From an uncultured Clostridia bacterium (GTDB lineage: Bacteria > Bacillota > Clostridia > Christensenellales > QALW01), in assembly GCA_900550765.1 (NCBI GenBank), contig URTC01000150.1, positions 1 through 5,140 of the forward strand: a DNA stretch of 5,140 nt. Reading direction: 5' to 3'. The position numbers were made by a program, and so were the translations under genes. The notes beneath the pieces were generated by a model. It had not been told where the DNA came from, ran no database searches, and was given only the letters and a program-made list of their open reading frames with translations. Shown here piece by piece: positions 1 to 5,024 of the stretch; position 1 is the stretch's first letter, and every line of letters starts with the position of its first letter.

Positions 1-44
1 AAATTATAAATTATGTTTTAAAAATTATGTTCTGAAAAAATTAT
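1..44. repeat. AT-rich direct repeats of AAATTAT
   Basis: AAATTAT occurs at 1-7, 8-14, 22-28 and 38-44, and the longer unit AAATTATGTT occurs at 8-17 and 22-31. The block lies directly behind the stop codon of the XRE gene and runs to the window edge, so its full extent is unknown. It could be simple AT-rich drift or part of a regulatory region of the next gene to the left. No rho-independent terminator with a T-run is obvious behind the XRE gene: the CTGAAA/TTTCAG stem at 32-49 is only 6 bp. No function is claimed. Confidence 0.3.
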
Positions 45-295
45 TTCAGCAGGTTATCTTTCATTCTCCTGTGCGTGCTGTTTTCATAAAGAGGTCTTGG
101 CCGCGGGATTAGACCCAGGATATAATCTAAGGATACATTATAGTATTTTGCGATCTGGATCAGCGTTGTATTGGGAATATTGATTTTTCCCAGTTCATAT
201 TTGCTGTAATTTGTTTGGCTTATATGTAATATTTTAGCAAATTCTGTTTGGGTTAGATCATTATCTTCACGTAAGTCGCGCAATCTGTTCAGCAT
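41..295 (-). CDS. Small XRE/Cro-family helix-turn-helix transcriptional regulator
   Basis: This 84-residue protein is almost entirely one HTH_3 (Cro/C1-type) domain. Residues 4-62 follow the family pattern: RLRDLRED at 4-11, LTQTEFAK at 14-21 (helix 2), the recognition-helix segment SQTNYSKYELGK at 26-37, P41, and the closing YYNVSLDYILGL at 51-62. A short basic tail (63-84) follows, with no ligand-binding, protease or membrane domain. ATG at 293-295 is supported by an AAGGA box at 303-307 with a 7-base gap. Proteins of this size normally bind DNA as dimers. A perfect inverted repeat lies over its own promoter and a second, imperfect copy sits in the divergent promoter, so autorepression and control of the beta-helix gene at 544 are inferred. 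It is not paired with a visible toxin or phage gene. The family call is firm; the specific regulon is inference. Confidence 0.93.
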   Translation of the reverse strand: MLNRLRDLREDNDLTQTEFAKILHISQTNYSKYELGKINIPNTTLIQIAKYYNVSLDYILGLIPRPRPLYENSTHRRMKDNLLK

Positions 296-320
296 AAAAT
301 TTTCCTTTTTTATATATTTT

Positions 321-348
321 ATAATAGTTATAAAATAACTATTGACAA
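321..348 (-). promoter_or_regulatory. Leftward promoter of the XRE regulator
   Basis: Read on the minus strand, TTGTCA (348-343) and TATTAT (326-321) form -35 and -10 boxes with a 16-base spacer, each one mismatch from consensus. The predicted start is near 314, leaving a short leader before the AAGGA box at 303-307. The inverted repeat at 323-343 covers the spacer and most of the -10, as expected for autorepression. Confidence 0.6.
323..343. promoter_or_regulatory. Operator O1: perfect 9-bp inverted repeat
   Basis: Half-sites AATAGTTAT (323-331) and ATAACTATT (335-343) are exact reverse complements around a 3-base AAA centre. The size and symmetry suit an XRE-type dimer. It overlaps the leftward promoter of the adjacent XRE gene and touches the -35 of the rightward promoter (342-347). 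Binding by that regulator is inferred from position and from the second copy nearby. Confidence 0.65.
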
Positions 349-370
349 ATAGTTATAAATTGACTATACT
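342..370 (+). promoter_or_regulatory. Rightward promoter P1 of the beta-helix gene
   Basis: TTGACA (342-347) is a perfect -35 and TATACT (365-370) is one base from consensus, with the ideal 17-base spacer. Its -35 overlaps that of the leftward promoter, so the two divergent promoters probably compete for polymerase. The spacer consists almost wholly of operator O2. Initiation is expected near 377, giving a leader of roughly 165 bases before the ATG at 544. Confidence 0.7.
348..368. promoter_or_regulatory. Operator O2: imperfect copy of O1
   Basis: AATAGTTAT (348-356) repeats the left half-site of O1 exactly and keeps the AAA centre (357-359). The right half, TTGACTATA (360-368), matches ATAACTATT at six of nine positions. 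O1 and O2 centres are 25 bp apart. O2 fills the P1 spacer and runs into its -10, so a bound repressor would block P1. Weaker binding than at O1 is inferred from the degraded half-site. Confidence 0.55.
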
Positions 371-394
371 ATGATTGCTTGGGAAAATAAGGGA

Positions 395-423
395 TTGACA
401 TATCTTGCCGGAGCCGTTATAAT
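395..423 (+). promoter_or_regulatory. Rightward promoter P2, perfect consensus boxes
   Basis: TTGACA (395-400) and TATAAT (418-423) are separated by exactly 17 bases, an ideal sigma-A/sigma-70 promoter. Initiation near 430 would give a leader of about 114 bases before the ATG at 544. It lies outside O1 and O2, so the regulator may act on it only indirectly. Hexamers TATCTT (401-406) and AAGATA (425-430) form an inverted pair around its spacer and -10, which could be chance. Confidence 0.75.
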
Positions 424-444
424 AAAGATAACTTGTGAATGCTT

Positions 445-486
445 TAAGATCGCTGAAACAGGCACTGGCGTTTTTTCAGAATCTTA
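445..486 (+). promoter_or_regulatory. Leader hairpin in the 5' UTR of the beta-helix gene
   Basis: TAAGAT (445-450) pairs with ATCTTA (481-486), and CTGAAA (453-458) pairs with TTTCAG (474-479), with a small internal bulge and a 15-base loop. The 12 base pairs lie in the untranslated leader common to P1 and P2. No T-run follows the stem, so it is not a simple terminator. A role in mRNA stability or leader control is possible but undemonstrated, and no known riboswitch class is recognised. Confidence 0.35.
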
Positions 487-531
487 GTATTTCCAAGTTC
501 TTATCAAAAAAATCAAAATATTTTGGTATGC

Positions 532-537
532 AGGAGG
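532..537 (+). promoter_or_regulatory. Strong ribosome binding site AGGAGG that decides the start at 544
   Basis: AGGAGG at 532-537 ends six bases before ATG 544. It overrules the in-frame upstream TTG at 523, which lies before this box and would add seven residues ahead of the signal peptide. A 12-bp palindrome CAAAATATTTTG (514-525) sits just upstream and could influence access to the site. Confidence 0.85.
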
Positions 538-543
538 TTTCTT

Positions 544-2175
544 ATGCAAAAGAGAATGAAATTCGTGTCATTGGTTTGTGCAGTAGCTTTAGCAGCTGTT
601 TGCCTGGCGGGTGTCGTTGTTGCGGCGGCAGGTGAAACCGTAAATATTTCTACGCCCGAACAGCTTGTTGAAGCTATCAACAATCAGAAAGAGGGCCAAA
701 CTTGGGTGTTGGCTGAGGGAACGTATGATATCGGGGACGGCTGTATTGAAAACGGTATTACCATCAATGGTCAGACGGGCTTTGTATTTCCGATCGCAGT
801 AAATAACCTTACGATCAAGGGTACGGGCAATGTAATCATTACCAGCAGCTATAATCCGAATACCGGCAACTGGTTCGGCCAGAACTTTATCACCGTTGGC
901 GGTACAGGGGTAACGATTCAGGATGTAAAGCTTCAGGGCAACCCCAATGGATATTATGATAATCTCTGCAATAAAGTAGTGGAGCTGGCCGGCGAAGGCA
1001 AGGATCTTACGCTGAAAAATGTGGAATGCCTGCCGCTTACCTATGCGGAGGATCAGACGCAGACCAGCGGCTCGATCTATATTGATGTAGAGAATGCCGG
1101 GAATACAGTGTTGGAAAACGTGACGCTTTCTTCCTGGATTAGTGCAAGGCGTGTAACGGACGGAACTGTTACGGCAAAAAATGTAACACAGGATTTTTCC
1201 AATAATACGTATGCGGGATATTCAACGCCCGAAAACGGCTATGCTTGGAATCCGGGCATCAGCGGAGAAAATGTGGTGCTGGAAGGATTTACGATTCAGG
1301 TAGACGACAGTGCGGAGTTTATTCAGCAGATTGTTAAAAATCTGAAACCCGGTACTACGATTGAGCTGATGAGCGATATTGAGGTAAGCGAAGAAGTTTA
1401 TATTAATGGTATAGACAATGTTACCATTAAGGGCAACGGTCATACCATTACCGCAGCAGATGACTTTAAGATGAACATAGAGGGACAGATCAATCTGTTC
1501 AAGATTGAAGCAGATAACGTTGTTTTAGACGATGTAAAACTGGTTGCGACCGCAGCAAATAAGCATACGCTGGATATTTACGGCGCAAAGGGTGTTGTTT
1601 TGAACAATGTGACGCTGGACCATCAGAATGCTTCTACGGGTGCACCGATGGTTAATAACGGATCTGAAGTATCTGTTACCGGCGCTTTTGAGGTCATTAC
1701 GGGAGATCAGTCCTGGTATGCGGTAAACGTGGATAATAAAGCAGGCAATGCGTCGATCACCTTTGAAGAAGATTCTACTTTAAAGTTTGAAGATAAGAGC
1801 AGTGCGGGAGACAAAACGCTTATTTATGCACAGAATACCAATACGGAGGCAGAAGCCCCTGTGGTTACGAGCAAGTCAGACGAAGTAAAACTGGATACTG
1901 ATGAAAACGGTGTAATTTCCATTCATACTCATGCATTTGGTACTGAGTGGAAATCAGATGAAACGCATCATTGGCATGTATGCGCCTGCGGCGAGATTGC
2001 CGATAAGGCGGAGCATACGTATAAGGATGGCAAGTGCACGGTCTGCGGTGCAGAGAATCCGATGAGCGATGATAAGGGAACAGGCGATATGGCAATGATC
2101 CCTGCGGTTGCCTTGCTGGTGATCAGCACGGGCGTCTTTGCGATAAAGACTCTTCGGAAAAAAGAGCAGAATTAA
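544..2175 (+). CDS. Secreted beta-helix surface protein with His/Cys-rich segment and C-terminal anchor
   Basis: This 543-residue exported protein starts at ATG 544 behind AGGAGG. Residues 1-29 form a Sec signal peptide: QKRMK, a hydrophobic core, and an AAA site before G30. Residues 30-450 show the short beta-strand and Asn-turn rhythm of right-handed parallel beta-helix (pectate-lyase-like) proteins, for example LTIKGTG at 89-95, LTLKNVE, VVLEGFT, NVTIKGNG at 292-298 and VVLNNVTL. A similar opening module occurs twice (about 37-95 and 254-298). Residues 461-505 form a His/Cys-rich segment with HTH at 461-463, HHWH at 475-478, C480-x-C482 and C498-x2-C501, a type seen in clostridial surface proteins. 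The tail has GTGD at 512-515, a hydrophobic stretch about 518-534 and RKK at 538-540, which resembles a sorting signal without LPxTG. No lyase catalytic residues can be assigned, so an enzymatic role is not claimed; an adhesin or glycan-binding role is possible. It is monocistronic and divergent from the XRE regulator. Confidence 0.88.
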   Translation: MQKRMKFVSLVCAVALAAVCLAGVVVAAAGETVNISTPEQLVEAINNQKEGQTWVLAEGTYDIGDGCIENGITINGQTGFVFPIAVNNLTIKGTGNVIITSSYNPNTGNWFGQNFITVGGTGVTIQDVKLQGNPNGYYDNLCNKVVELAGEGKDLTLKNVECLPLTYAEDQTQTSGSIYIDVENAGNTVLENVTLSSWISARRVTDGTVTAKNVTQDFSNNTYAGYSTPENGYAWNPGISGENVVLEGFTIQVDDSAEFIQQIVKNLKPGTTIELMSDIEVSEEVYINGIDNVTIKGNGHTITAADDFKMNIEGQINLFKIEADNVVLDDVKLVATAANKHTLDIYGAKGVVLNNVTLDHQNASTGAPMVNNGSEVSVTGAFEVITGDQSWYAVNVDNKAGNASITFEEDSTLKFEDKSSAGDKTLIYAQNTNTEAEAPVVTSKSDEVKLDTDENGVISIHTHAFGTEWKSDETHHWHVCACGEIADKAEHTYKDGKCTVCGAENPMSDDKGTGDMAMIPAVALLVISTGVFAIKTLRKKEQN

Positions 2176-2184
2176 AAGAGCGTT

Positions 2185-2215
2185 AAGGCAGCCGGGACGG
2201 CTGCCTTATTTTTTT
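2185..2215 (+). terminator. Rho-independent terminator of the beta-helix gene
   Basis: AAGGCAGCCG (2185-2194) pairs perfectly with CGGCTGCCTT (2198-2207) around a GGA loop, followed by A and seven T. It begins nine bases after the stop codon. The G+C-rich 10-bp stem and T-run make it a textbook terminator that separates this gene from the isomerase downstream. Confidence 0.93.
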
Positions 2216-2280
2216 CTGCGGTGTGCCGGCGCATGCGGTATAAAAACACGTGTATGTTAAGGCATTTCACCGTTGTTTTA

Positions 2281-2289
2281 TGCTATGAT
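2281..2289 (+). promoter_or_regulatory. Extended -10 promoter of the isomerase gene
   Basis: TGC directly before TATGAT (2284-2289) makes an extended -10 (TGn plus a hexamer one base from TATAAT). No good -35 lies 16-18 bases upstream, which is typical of promoters of this type. Initiation near 2296 gives a leader of about 18 bases before ATG 2314. Two 8-bp palindromes upstream (CGCATGCG at 2230-2237 and ACACGTGT at 2246-2253) could be regulator sites. Confidence 0.5.
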
Positions 2290-2313
2290 TTCCTGTAATT
2301 TGTGGGGCGGTAT

Positions 2314-3096
2314 ATGAATTATACGATTGTTGATTATTTTGGCTATGATCTATCTCCGAAAGAAAGAATGCAGGCAATAAAGCAGGCGGGGTTTGATGGC
2401 GTTATTCTATTGTGGGCGGATTATTTTGATGCCGATTATAAAGATTTTCCCCGATATGCACGGCAAGCGGGGCTGTATATAGAAAATGCACATGCCCCGT
2501 ATAGGCAGGCACACACTATATGGGAAAATACTGCGGAGGGGCAGGAGTATACGGAACAGATTCTCTGCAGTATAAAAGACTGCTTTTTATATGGAATACC
2601 GACGCTTGTGATGCATTCAGTAAACAGAACGGCAGCTCTTCCCCCCAATAAGATTGGGATAGAGCGGTTCCAAAAAATTATGGAAACTGCTGAGAAATTT
2701 GACATCAATATTGCCCTTGAAAATCAGGGCAGTCCGGAATATCTTGCATTTGTATTTAAAAATATCCAGTCCTGCAAGCTGGGGTTTTGCTTTGACAGCG
2801 GACACGCAAATTGTTATTCCCCGGAGCTTGATCTGTTGGAGTTATATGGGAGGAAGCTTATGGCACTGCATTTGCACGATAATGACGGAAAAGCTGATCT
2901 CCATTCTTTGCCTTTTACGGGCAGTGTTGATTGGAATAAAATAGCAGGGCAGTTGAATCGGCTTCATTATACAGGTGCTGTGGCACTGGAAACGTTAAAT
3001 GCAGGCTTTGAGCATGTGCAAAGTCCCGTGGAGTTTTTACGGATCGCGCTTGAGAGAGCCAGGGAAATTACCGTACAGCGGGAACATGAGGAATGA
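2314..3096 (+). CDS. Sugar phosphate isomerase/epimerase-like TIM-barrel protein
   Basis: This 260-residue protein of the xylose isomerase-like / AP endonuclease 2 superfamily (COG1082 type) has the usual length and order of barrel strands: GFDGVILLW (26-34), ENAHAPY (57-63), TLVMHSV (97-103), NIALENQG (132-139), LGFCFDSGHAN (156-166), MALHLHDND (183-191) and AVALETLN (222-229). By family analogy, H101, E136, D161, H164, H188 and E226 are candidate metal ligands or catalytic residues. It has no signal peptide and is cytoplasmic. Members isomerise or epimerise sugars and inositols using a divalent metal. The substrate cannot be named here, because no sugar kinase, dehydrogenase or transporter lies beside it. 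ATG 2314 is preferred over the in-frame GTG at 2302 because GGGGCGG (2304-2310) precedes it, while nothing like a ribosome site precedes 2302. Endonuclease IV is less likely given the length and HLHDN/FDSGHA motifs. It appears monocistronic. Confidence 0.87.
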   Translation: MNYTIVDYFGYDLSPKERMQAIKQAGFDGVILLWADYFDADYKDFPRYARQAGLYIENAHAPYRQAHTIWENTAEGQEYTEQILCSIKDCFLYGIPTLVMHSVNRTAALPPNKIGIERFQKIMETAEKFDINIALENQGSPEYLAFVFKNIQSCKLGFCFDSGHANCYSPELDLLELYGRKLMALHLHDNDGKADLHSLPFTGSVDWNKIAGQLNRLHYTGAVALETLNAGFEHVQSPVEFLRIALERAREITVQREHEE

Positions 3097-3167
3097 GTTG
3101 GAACTCCTCGGATTCTATAAAGGTGATTCTATCGCGGCGCCCAAACGCTGTTCCTATATAAGGAGAA

Positions 3168-3261
3168 CTGCCGATGAGAGAGGGGGAAGAGCGTAAGCGC
3201 ATTGCTGTGCCGGAAATTCCTCTCTTCGCCAAAGCTTGTGTTTTGCCATCTCCTTCGGCAG
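3168..3261. repeat. Imperfect multi-branched inverted repeat, likely dispersed intergenic element
   Basis: Outer arms CTGCCGA (3168-3174) and TCGGCAG (3255-3261) are exact complements. Inside them AGAGAGG (3177-3183) pairs with CCTCTCT (3219-3225). The segment between holds a second hairpin, CAAAGC (3230-3235) with GTTTTG (3240-3245) including one G-T wobble, and a small GCG/CGC hairpin (3191-3200). The single strand could fold into a branched, cloverleaf-like form. Nested, imperfect palindromes of about 100 bases between genes are typical of REP/MITE-like elements in gut Firmicutes. There is no transposase and no clear target-site duplication, and only one copy is in view, so the dispersed nature is inference. 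Confidence 0.5.
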
Positions 3262-3373
3262 GGCGGATTTGTACTTCCATGTATTGCGGAATGTGAAGGA
3301 TATCTTTTTTATAACATCGTTAGAAAAGCTTATGTAGGTTTAAACTAGATATGAGGATAGTTTCTAAAATAGA

Positions 3374-3412
3374 TAAAACAAAGCCATAGCTGTATTGGCT
3401 ATGGCTGTTTTA
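3374..3412. terminator. Bidirectional rho-independent terminator
   Basis: AGCCATAGC (3382-3390) and GCTATGGCT (3398-3406) form a perfect 9-bp stem with a 7-base loop. The stem is flanked by TAAAACA (3374-3380) and TGTTTTA (3406-3412), which supply a T-rich tail on either strand. It lies 22 bases beyond the engB stop on the minus strand and downstream of the isomerase on the plus strand, so it can end both convergent transcripts. Confidence 0.85.
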
Positions 3413-3434
3413 TGCAATTTGCGTTTTGGGATTT

Positions 3435-4025
3435 TCAGGGTTGTCTTTGCAGCAGTGCATCGATTGCCTCAAGCATTGCTTCCTTTCCCTGCCGTGTAAC
3501 AGAGGATACCGGAAGGATCTGATTCAGGATGACGCCTGTTTCTACCGAGAGCATTGAACGTGCTCTTTCTGTTTGTGCTTTGCTCAGCTTATCCGCTTTG
3601 GTTGCACCGATAATGAAGGGAATGTGGTAATAGGTAAGCCAGTTCAGCATCTCCCTATCTCCCTGGCCGGGTGCATGGCGGATATCTAATAAAAATATCA
3701 CGCCCTTTAACGCTTCGGAAATGCTTAAATATCCCTCCATTAAACGGCTCCAACGGTCTTTTTCAGCGTCGCTTACCCGGGCAAAGCCATAGCCGGGAAA
3801 GTCCATTAAATAAAAGCTGTCATTTAATTTGAATGCATTGATTAAAATCGTTTTTCCAGGCTTTTGCCCCACCCGCGAAAGCTTTCCGTTATTGGTAAGC
3901 ATATTGATAAAGCTGGATTTTCCCACGTTGGATTTTCCCGCTACGGCGATTTCCGGCAGGGGCTGCGGTTGATACTGTTCTGGCAGAGCGAAGCCGTATT
4001 CATAGATTGCTTTTTTAATGATCAT
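3435..4025 (-). CDS. engB: Ribosome biogenesis GTP-binding protein EngB/YsxC
   Basis: This 196-residue TrmE-Era-EngA-EngB-family GTPase is of normal full length. The GTPase motifs appear in order: G1 GKSNVGKS at 30-37, G2 T59 within GKTILIN, G3 DFPGYG at 75-80, G4 TKAD at 142-145, and G5 VSSVTRQG at 173-180. The lead-in PEIAVAGKSNVGKSSFIN is characteristic of EngB. In the family the protein binds GTP/GDP and acts in late assembly of the 50S ribosomal subunit in the cytoplasm, and it is essential in many Gram-positives. ATG 4023-4025 is supported by AGGAG (4031-4035) five bases upstream. It starts 30 bases after the lon stop, the same lon-ysxC order as in Bacillus, so co-transcription is likely. 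Minor oddity: KPG stands where TPG is usual just before the G2 segment. Confidence 0.97.
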   Translation of the reverse strand: MIIKKAIYEYGFALPEQYQPQPLPEIAVAGKSNVGKSSFINMLTNNGKLSRVGQKPGKTILINAFKLNDSFYLMDFPGYGFARVSDAEKDRWSRLMEGYLSISEALKGVIFLLDIRHAPGQGDREMLNWLTYYHIPFIIGATKADKLSKAQTERARSMLSVETGVILNQILPVSSVTRQGKEAMLEAIDALLQRQP

Positions 4026-4030
4026 TTTTT

Positions 4031-4035
4031 CTCCT
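4031..4035 (-). promoter_or_regulatory. Ribosome binding site of engB
   Basis: AGGAG on the minus strand lies five bases before the ATG at 4025. It sits inside the 30-base gap between lon and engB, which is too short for a separate strong promoter. This supports translation of engB from a lon-engB transcript. Confidence 0.75.
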
Positions 4036-4055
4036 GTATCGCTTTTATGGCGTGT

Positions 4056-5024
4056 TTATTTACCGATAGGCGAAACTAAAATATTATCCAGCACACTATC
4101 AATATCCGCTACCGGAATATACTTTATTTTATCAGCAACTTCGGCCGGAACGTCTTCTATATCGCGTACGTTATCCTTGGGGATAATAATTCTGCGGATG
4201 CCGCCCCGGTAGGCTGCCAGTGATTTTTCTTTTAAGCCGCCGATGGGCAGAACCCGGCCGCGCAGCGTGATCTCACCGGTCATCGCGGTATCTCCGCGCA
4301 CGGCGACTCCGGTAATGGCTGAGGTCATCGCGGTAAAGAGCGTAATGCCTGCGGAAGGTCCGTCTTTAGGGGTAGCGCCATCGGGAATGTGAATGTGAAA
4401 GTCCTTTTCTTTAAAGTACGAGGGGGAAATACCCCAGCCGTCGGCACGGCTGCGGATCAGGCTGAAAGCTGTGCGCGCGGATTCTTTCATAACGTCGCCC
4501 AGTTGACCTGTAAGCAGCAGCTCTCCCGCACCGGGATAGACCGTAACGTCAATCTCCAGCGTTTCGCCGCCAATGCTCGTCCAAGCAAGGCCGGTAGCGG
4601 AGCCTATTTTATCTTCCAACAGCAGCTCATCTCGGAAATATTTTGGTTTTCCGATAAGCTCAATTAAATAAGCCTGATCTACCGAAATGGCCGTACGGCC
4701 ATTTTCAATAAAGCGGCAGGCACACTTGCGCAGAAGCTGACCGATCTGCCGCTCCAGCGAACGGACGCCGGCTTCCCGGGTATAATTATTGATCAAATAC
4801 AGCATGGCGTCGTCTGTCAGTACAACGTCACCGGGCTCCATGCCGTTTTCTTTCAACTGCTTGGGCATTAAATGCCGCTGGGCAATCTGCAGCTTTTCTA
4901 CATCCGTATAGCTGGAAAGCTGTATAATCTCCATTCTGTCCCGCAGGGGACCGGGGATTCCCTCTAAAGAGTTGGCAGTAGTGATGAACATGACGTTGCT
5001 TAAATCATAGGGGACCTCTAAAAA
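4056..5024 (-). CDS. lon: ATP-dependent protease La (Lon), C-terminal part downstream of a frameshift
   Basis: This is the C-terminal 322 codons of Lon, open from 5024 to the TAA at 4056. It begins with FLEVPYDLS and the sensor-1 segment MFITTANS. It continues through the DRME region and the helical alpha domain with sensor-2 ([13 protein letters not shown]), then the serine protease domain. The catalytic dyad is present: the Ser of PKDGPSAG (codon 4353-4355) and, 43 residues later, the second Lys of GGLKEKS (codon 4224-4226), matching E. coli S679/K722 spacing. Lon is a hexameric cytoplasmic AAA+ protease that degrades damaged and regulatory proteins. As written, this part is cut from the ATPase half by a one-base deletion at 5020-5024. 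An independent start at ATG 4989-4991 has no ribosome binding site and would begin mid-domain, so it is not a true start. The protease half itself shows no defect. Confidence 0.93.
   Translation of the reverse strand, partial: FLEVPYDLSNVMFITTANSLEGIPGPLRDRMEIIQLSSYTDVEKLQIAQRHLMPKQLKENGMEPGDVVLTDDAMLYLINNYTREAGVRSLERQIGQLLRKCACRFIENGRTAISVDQAYLIELIGKPKYFRDELLLEDKIGSATGLAWTSIGGETLEIDVTVYPGAGELLLTGQLGDVMKESARTAFSLIRSRADGWGISPSYFKEKDFHIHIPDGATPKDGPSAGITLFTAMTSAITGVAVRGDTAMTGEITLRGRVLPIGGLKEKSLAAYRGGIRRIIIPKDNVRDIEDVPAEVADKIKYIPVADIDSVLDNILVSPIGK

Larger units (their letters stand above)
3097..3434. other. Gene-free intergenic stretch between convergent genes
   Basis: No convincing gene lies between the isomerase stop and the engB stop. 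A 36-codon frame from ATG 3086 to 3196 and a 70-codon minus-strand frame (3068-3280) both run through the inverted repeat at 3168-3261. They lack ribosome binding sites and recognisable protein character, and look like by-products of the repeat. The rest is an AT-rich segment (about 3300-3373) with minor inverted repeats such as AAACTA (3342-3347) and TAGTTT (3358-3363), then the bidirectional terminator. Confidence 0.6.

Noticed and set aside
451..476. GC-rich stretch followed by TTTTTT, considered as a transcription attenuator in the leader
   Set aside because: The only stem ahead of the T-run is three base pairs (CGC/GCG), too weak for a terminator; the T-run pairs better within the larger hairpin at 445-486.
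30..481. 11-base inverted match TTCTGAAAAAA (30-40) and TTTTTTCAGAA (471-481) bracketing the XRE gene and promoters, considered as terminal repeats of a small mobile unit
   Set aside because: It is A/T-run rich, does not extend on either side, and a few 11-base inverted matches are expected by chance in a window of this size.
595..605. Possible lipobox at C20 of the beta-helix protein
   Set aside because: The residue before the Cys is Val and the context AAVC does not fit the L-[AS]-[GA]-C pattern; a normal AAA signal peptidase I site follows.
435..635. 66-codon plus-strand frame starting at GTG 435
   Set aside because: It overlaps the start of the beta-helix gene in another frame, has no ribosome binding site, and lies within the leader hairpin.
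1222..1443. Minus-strand frames inside the beta-helix gene (also 1865-2095) and inside the isomerase (2436-2708, 2617-2805)
   Set aside because: They are fully covered by well-supported plus-strand genes, have no ribosome sites and show no family features.
3086..3196. Small frame overlapping the isomerase end (36 codons from ATG 3086)
   Set aside because: Only a weak purine stretch precedes it, its product resembles nothing recognised, and it runs into the inverted repeat; it is better explained as a by-product.
4056..4991. Stand-alone 311-residue short Lon-like protease starting at ATG 4991
   Set aside because: It lacks a ribosome binding site, starts inside the AAA+ sensor-1 strand, and the upstream sequence continues Lon homology in the adjacent frame.
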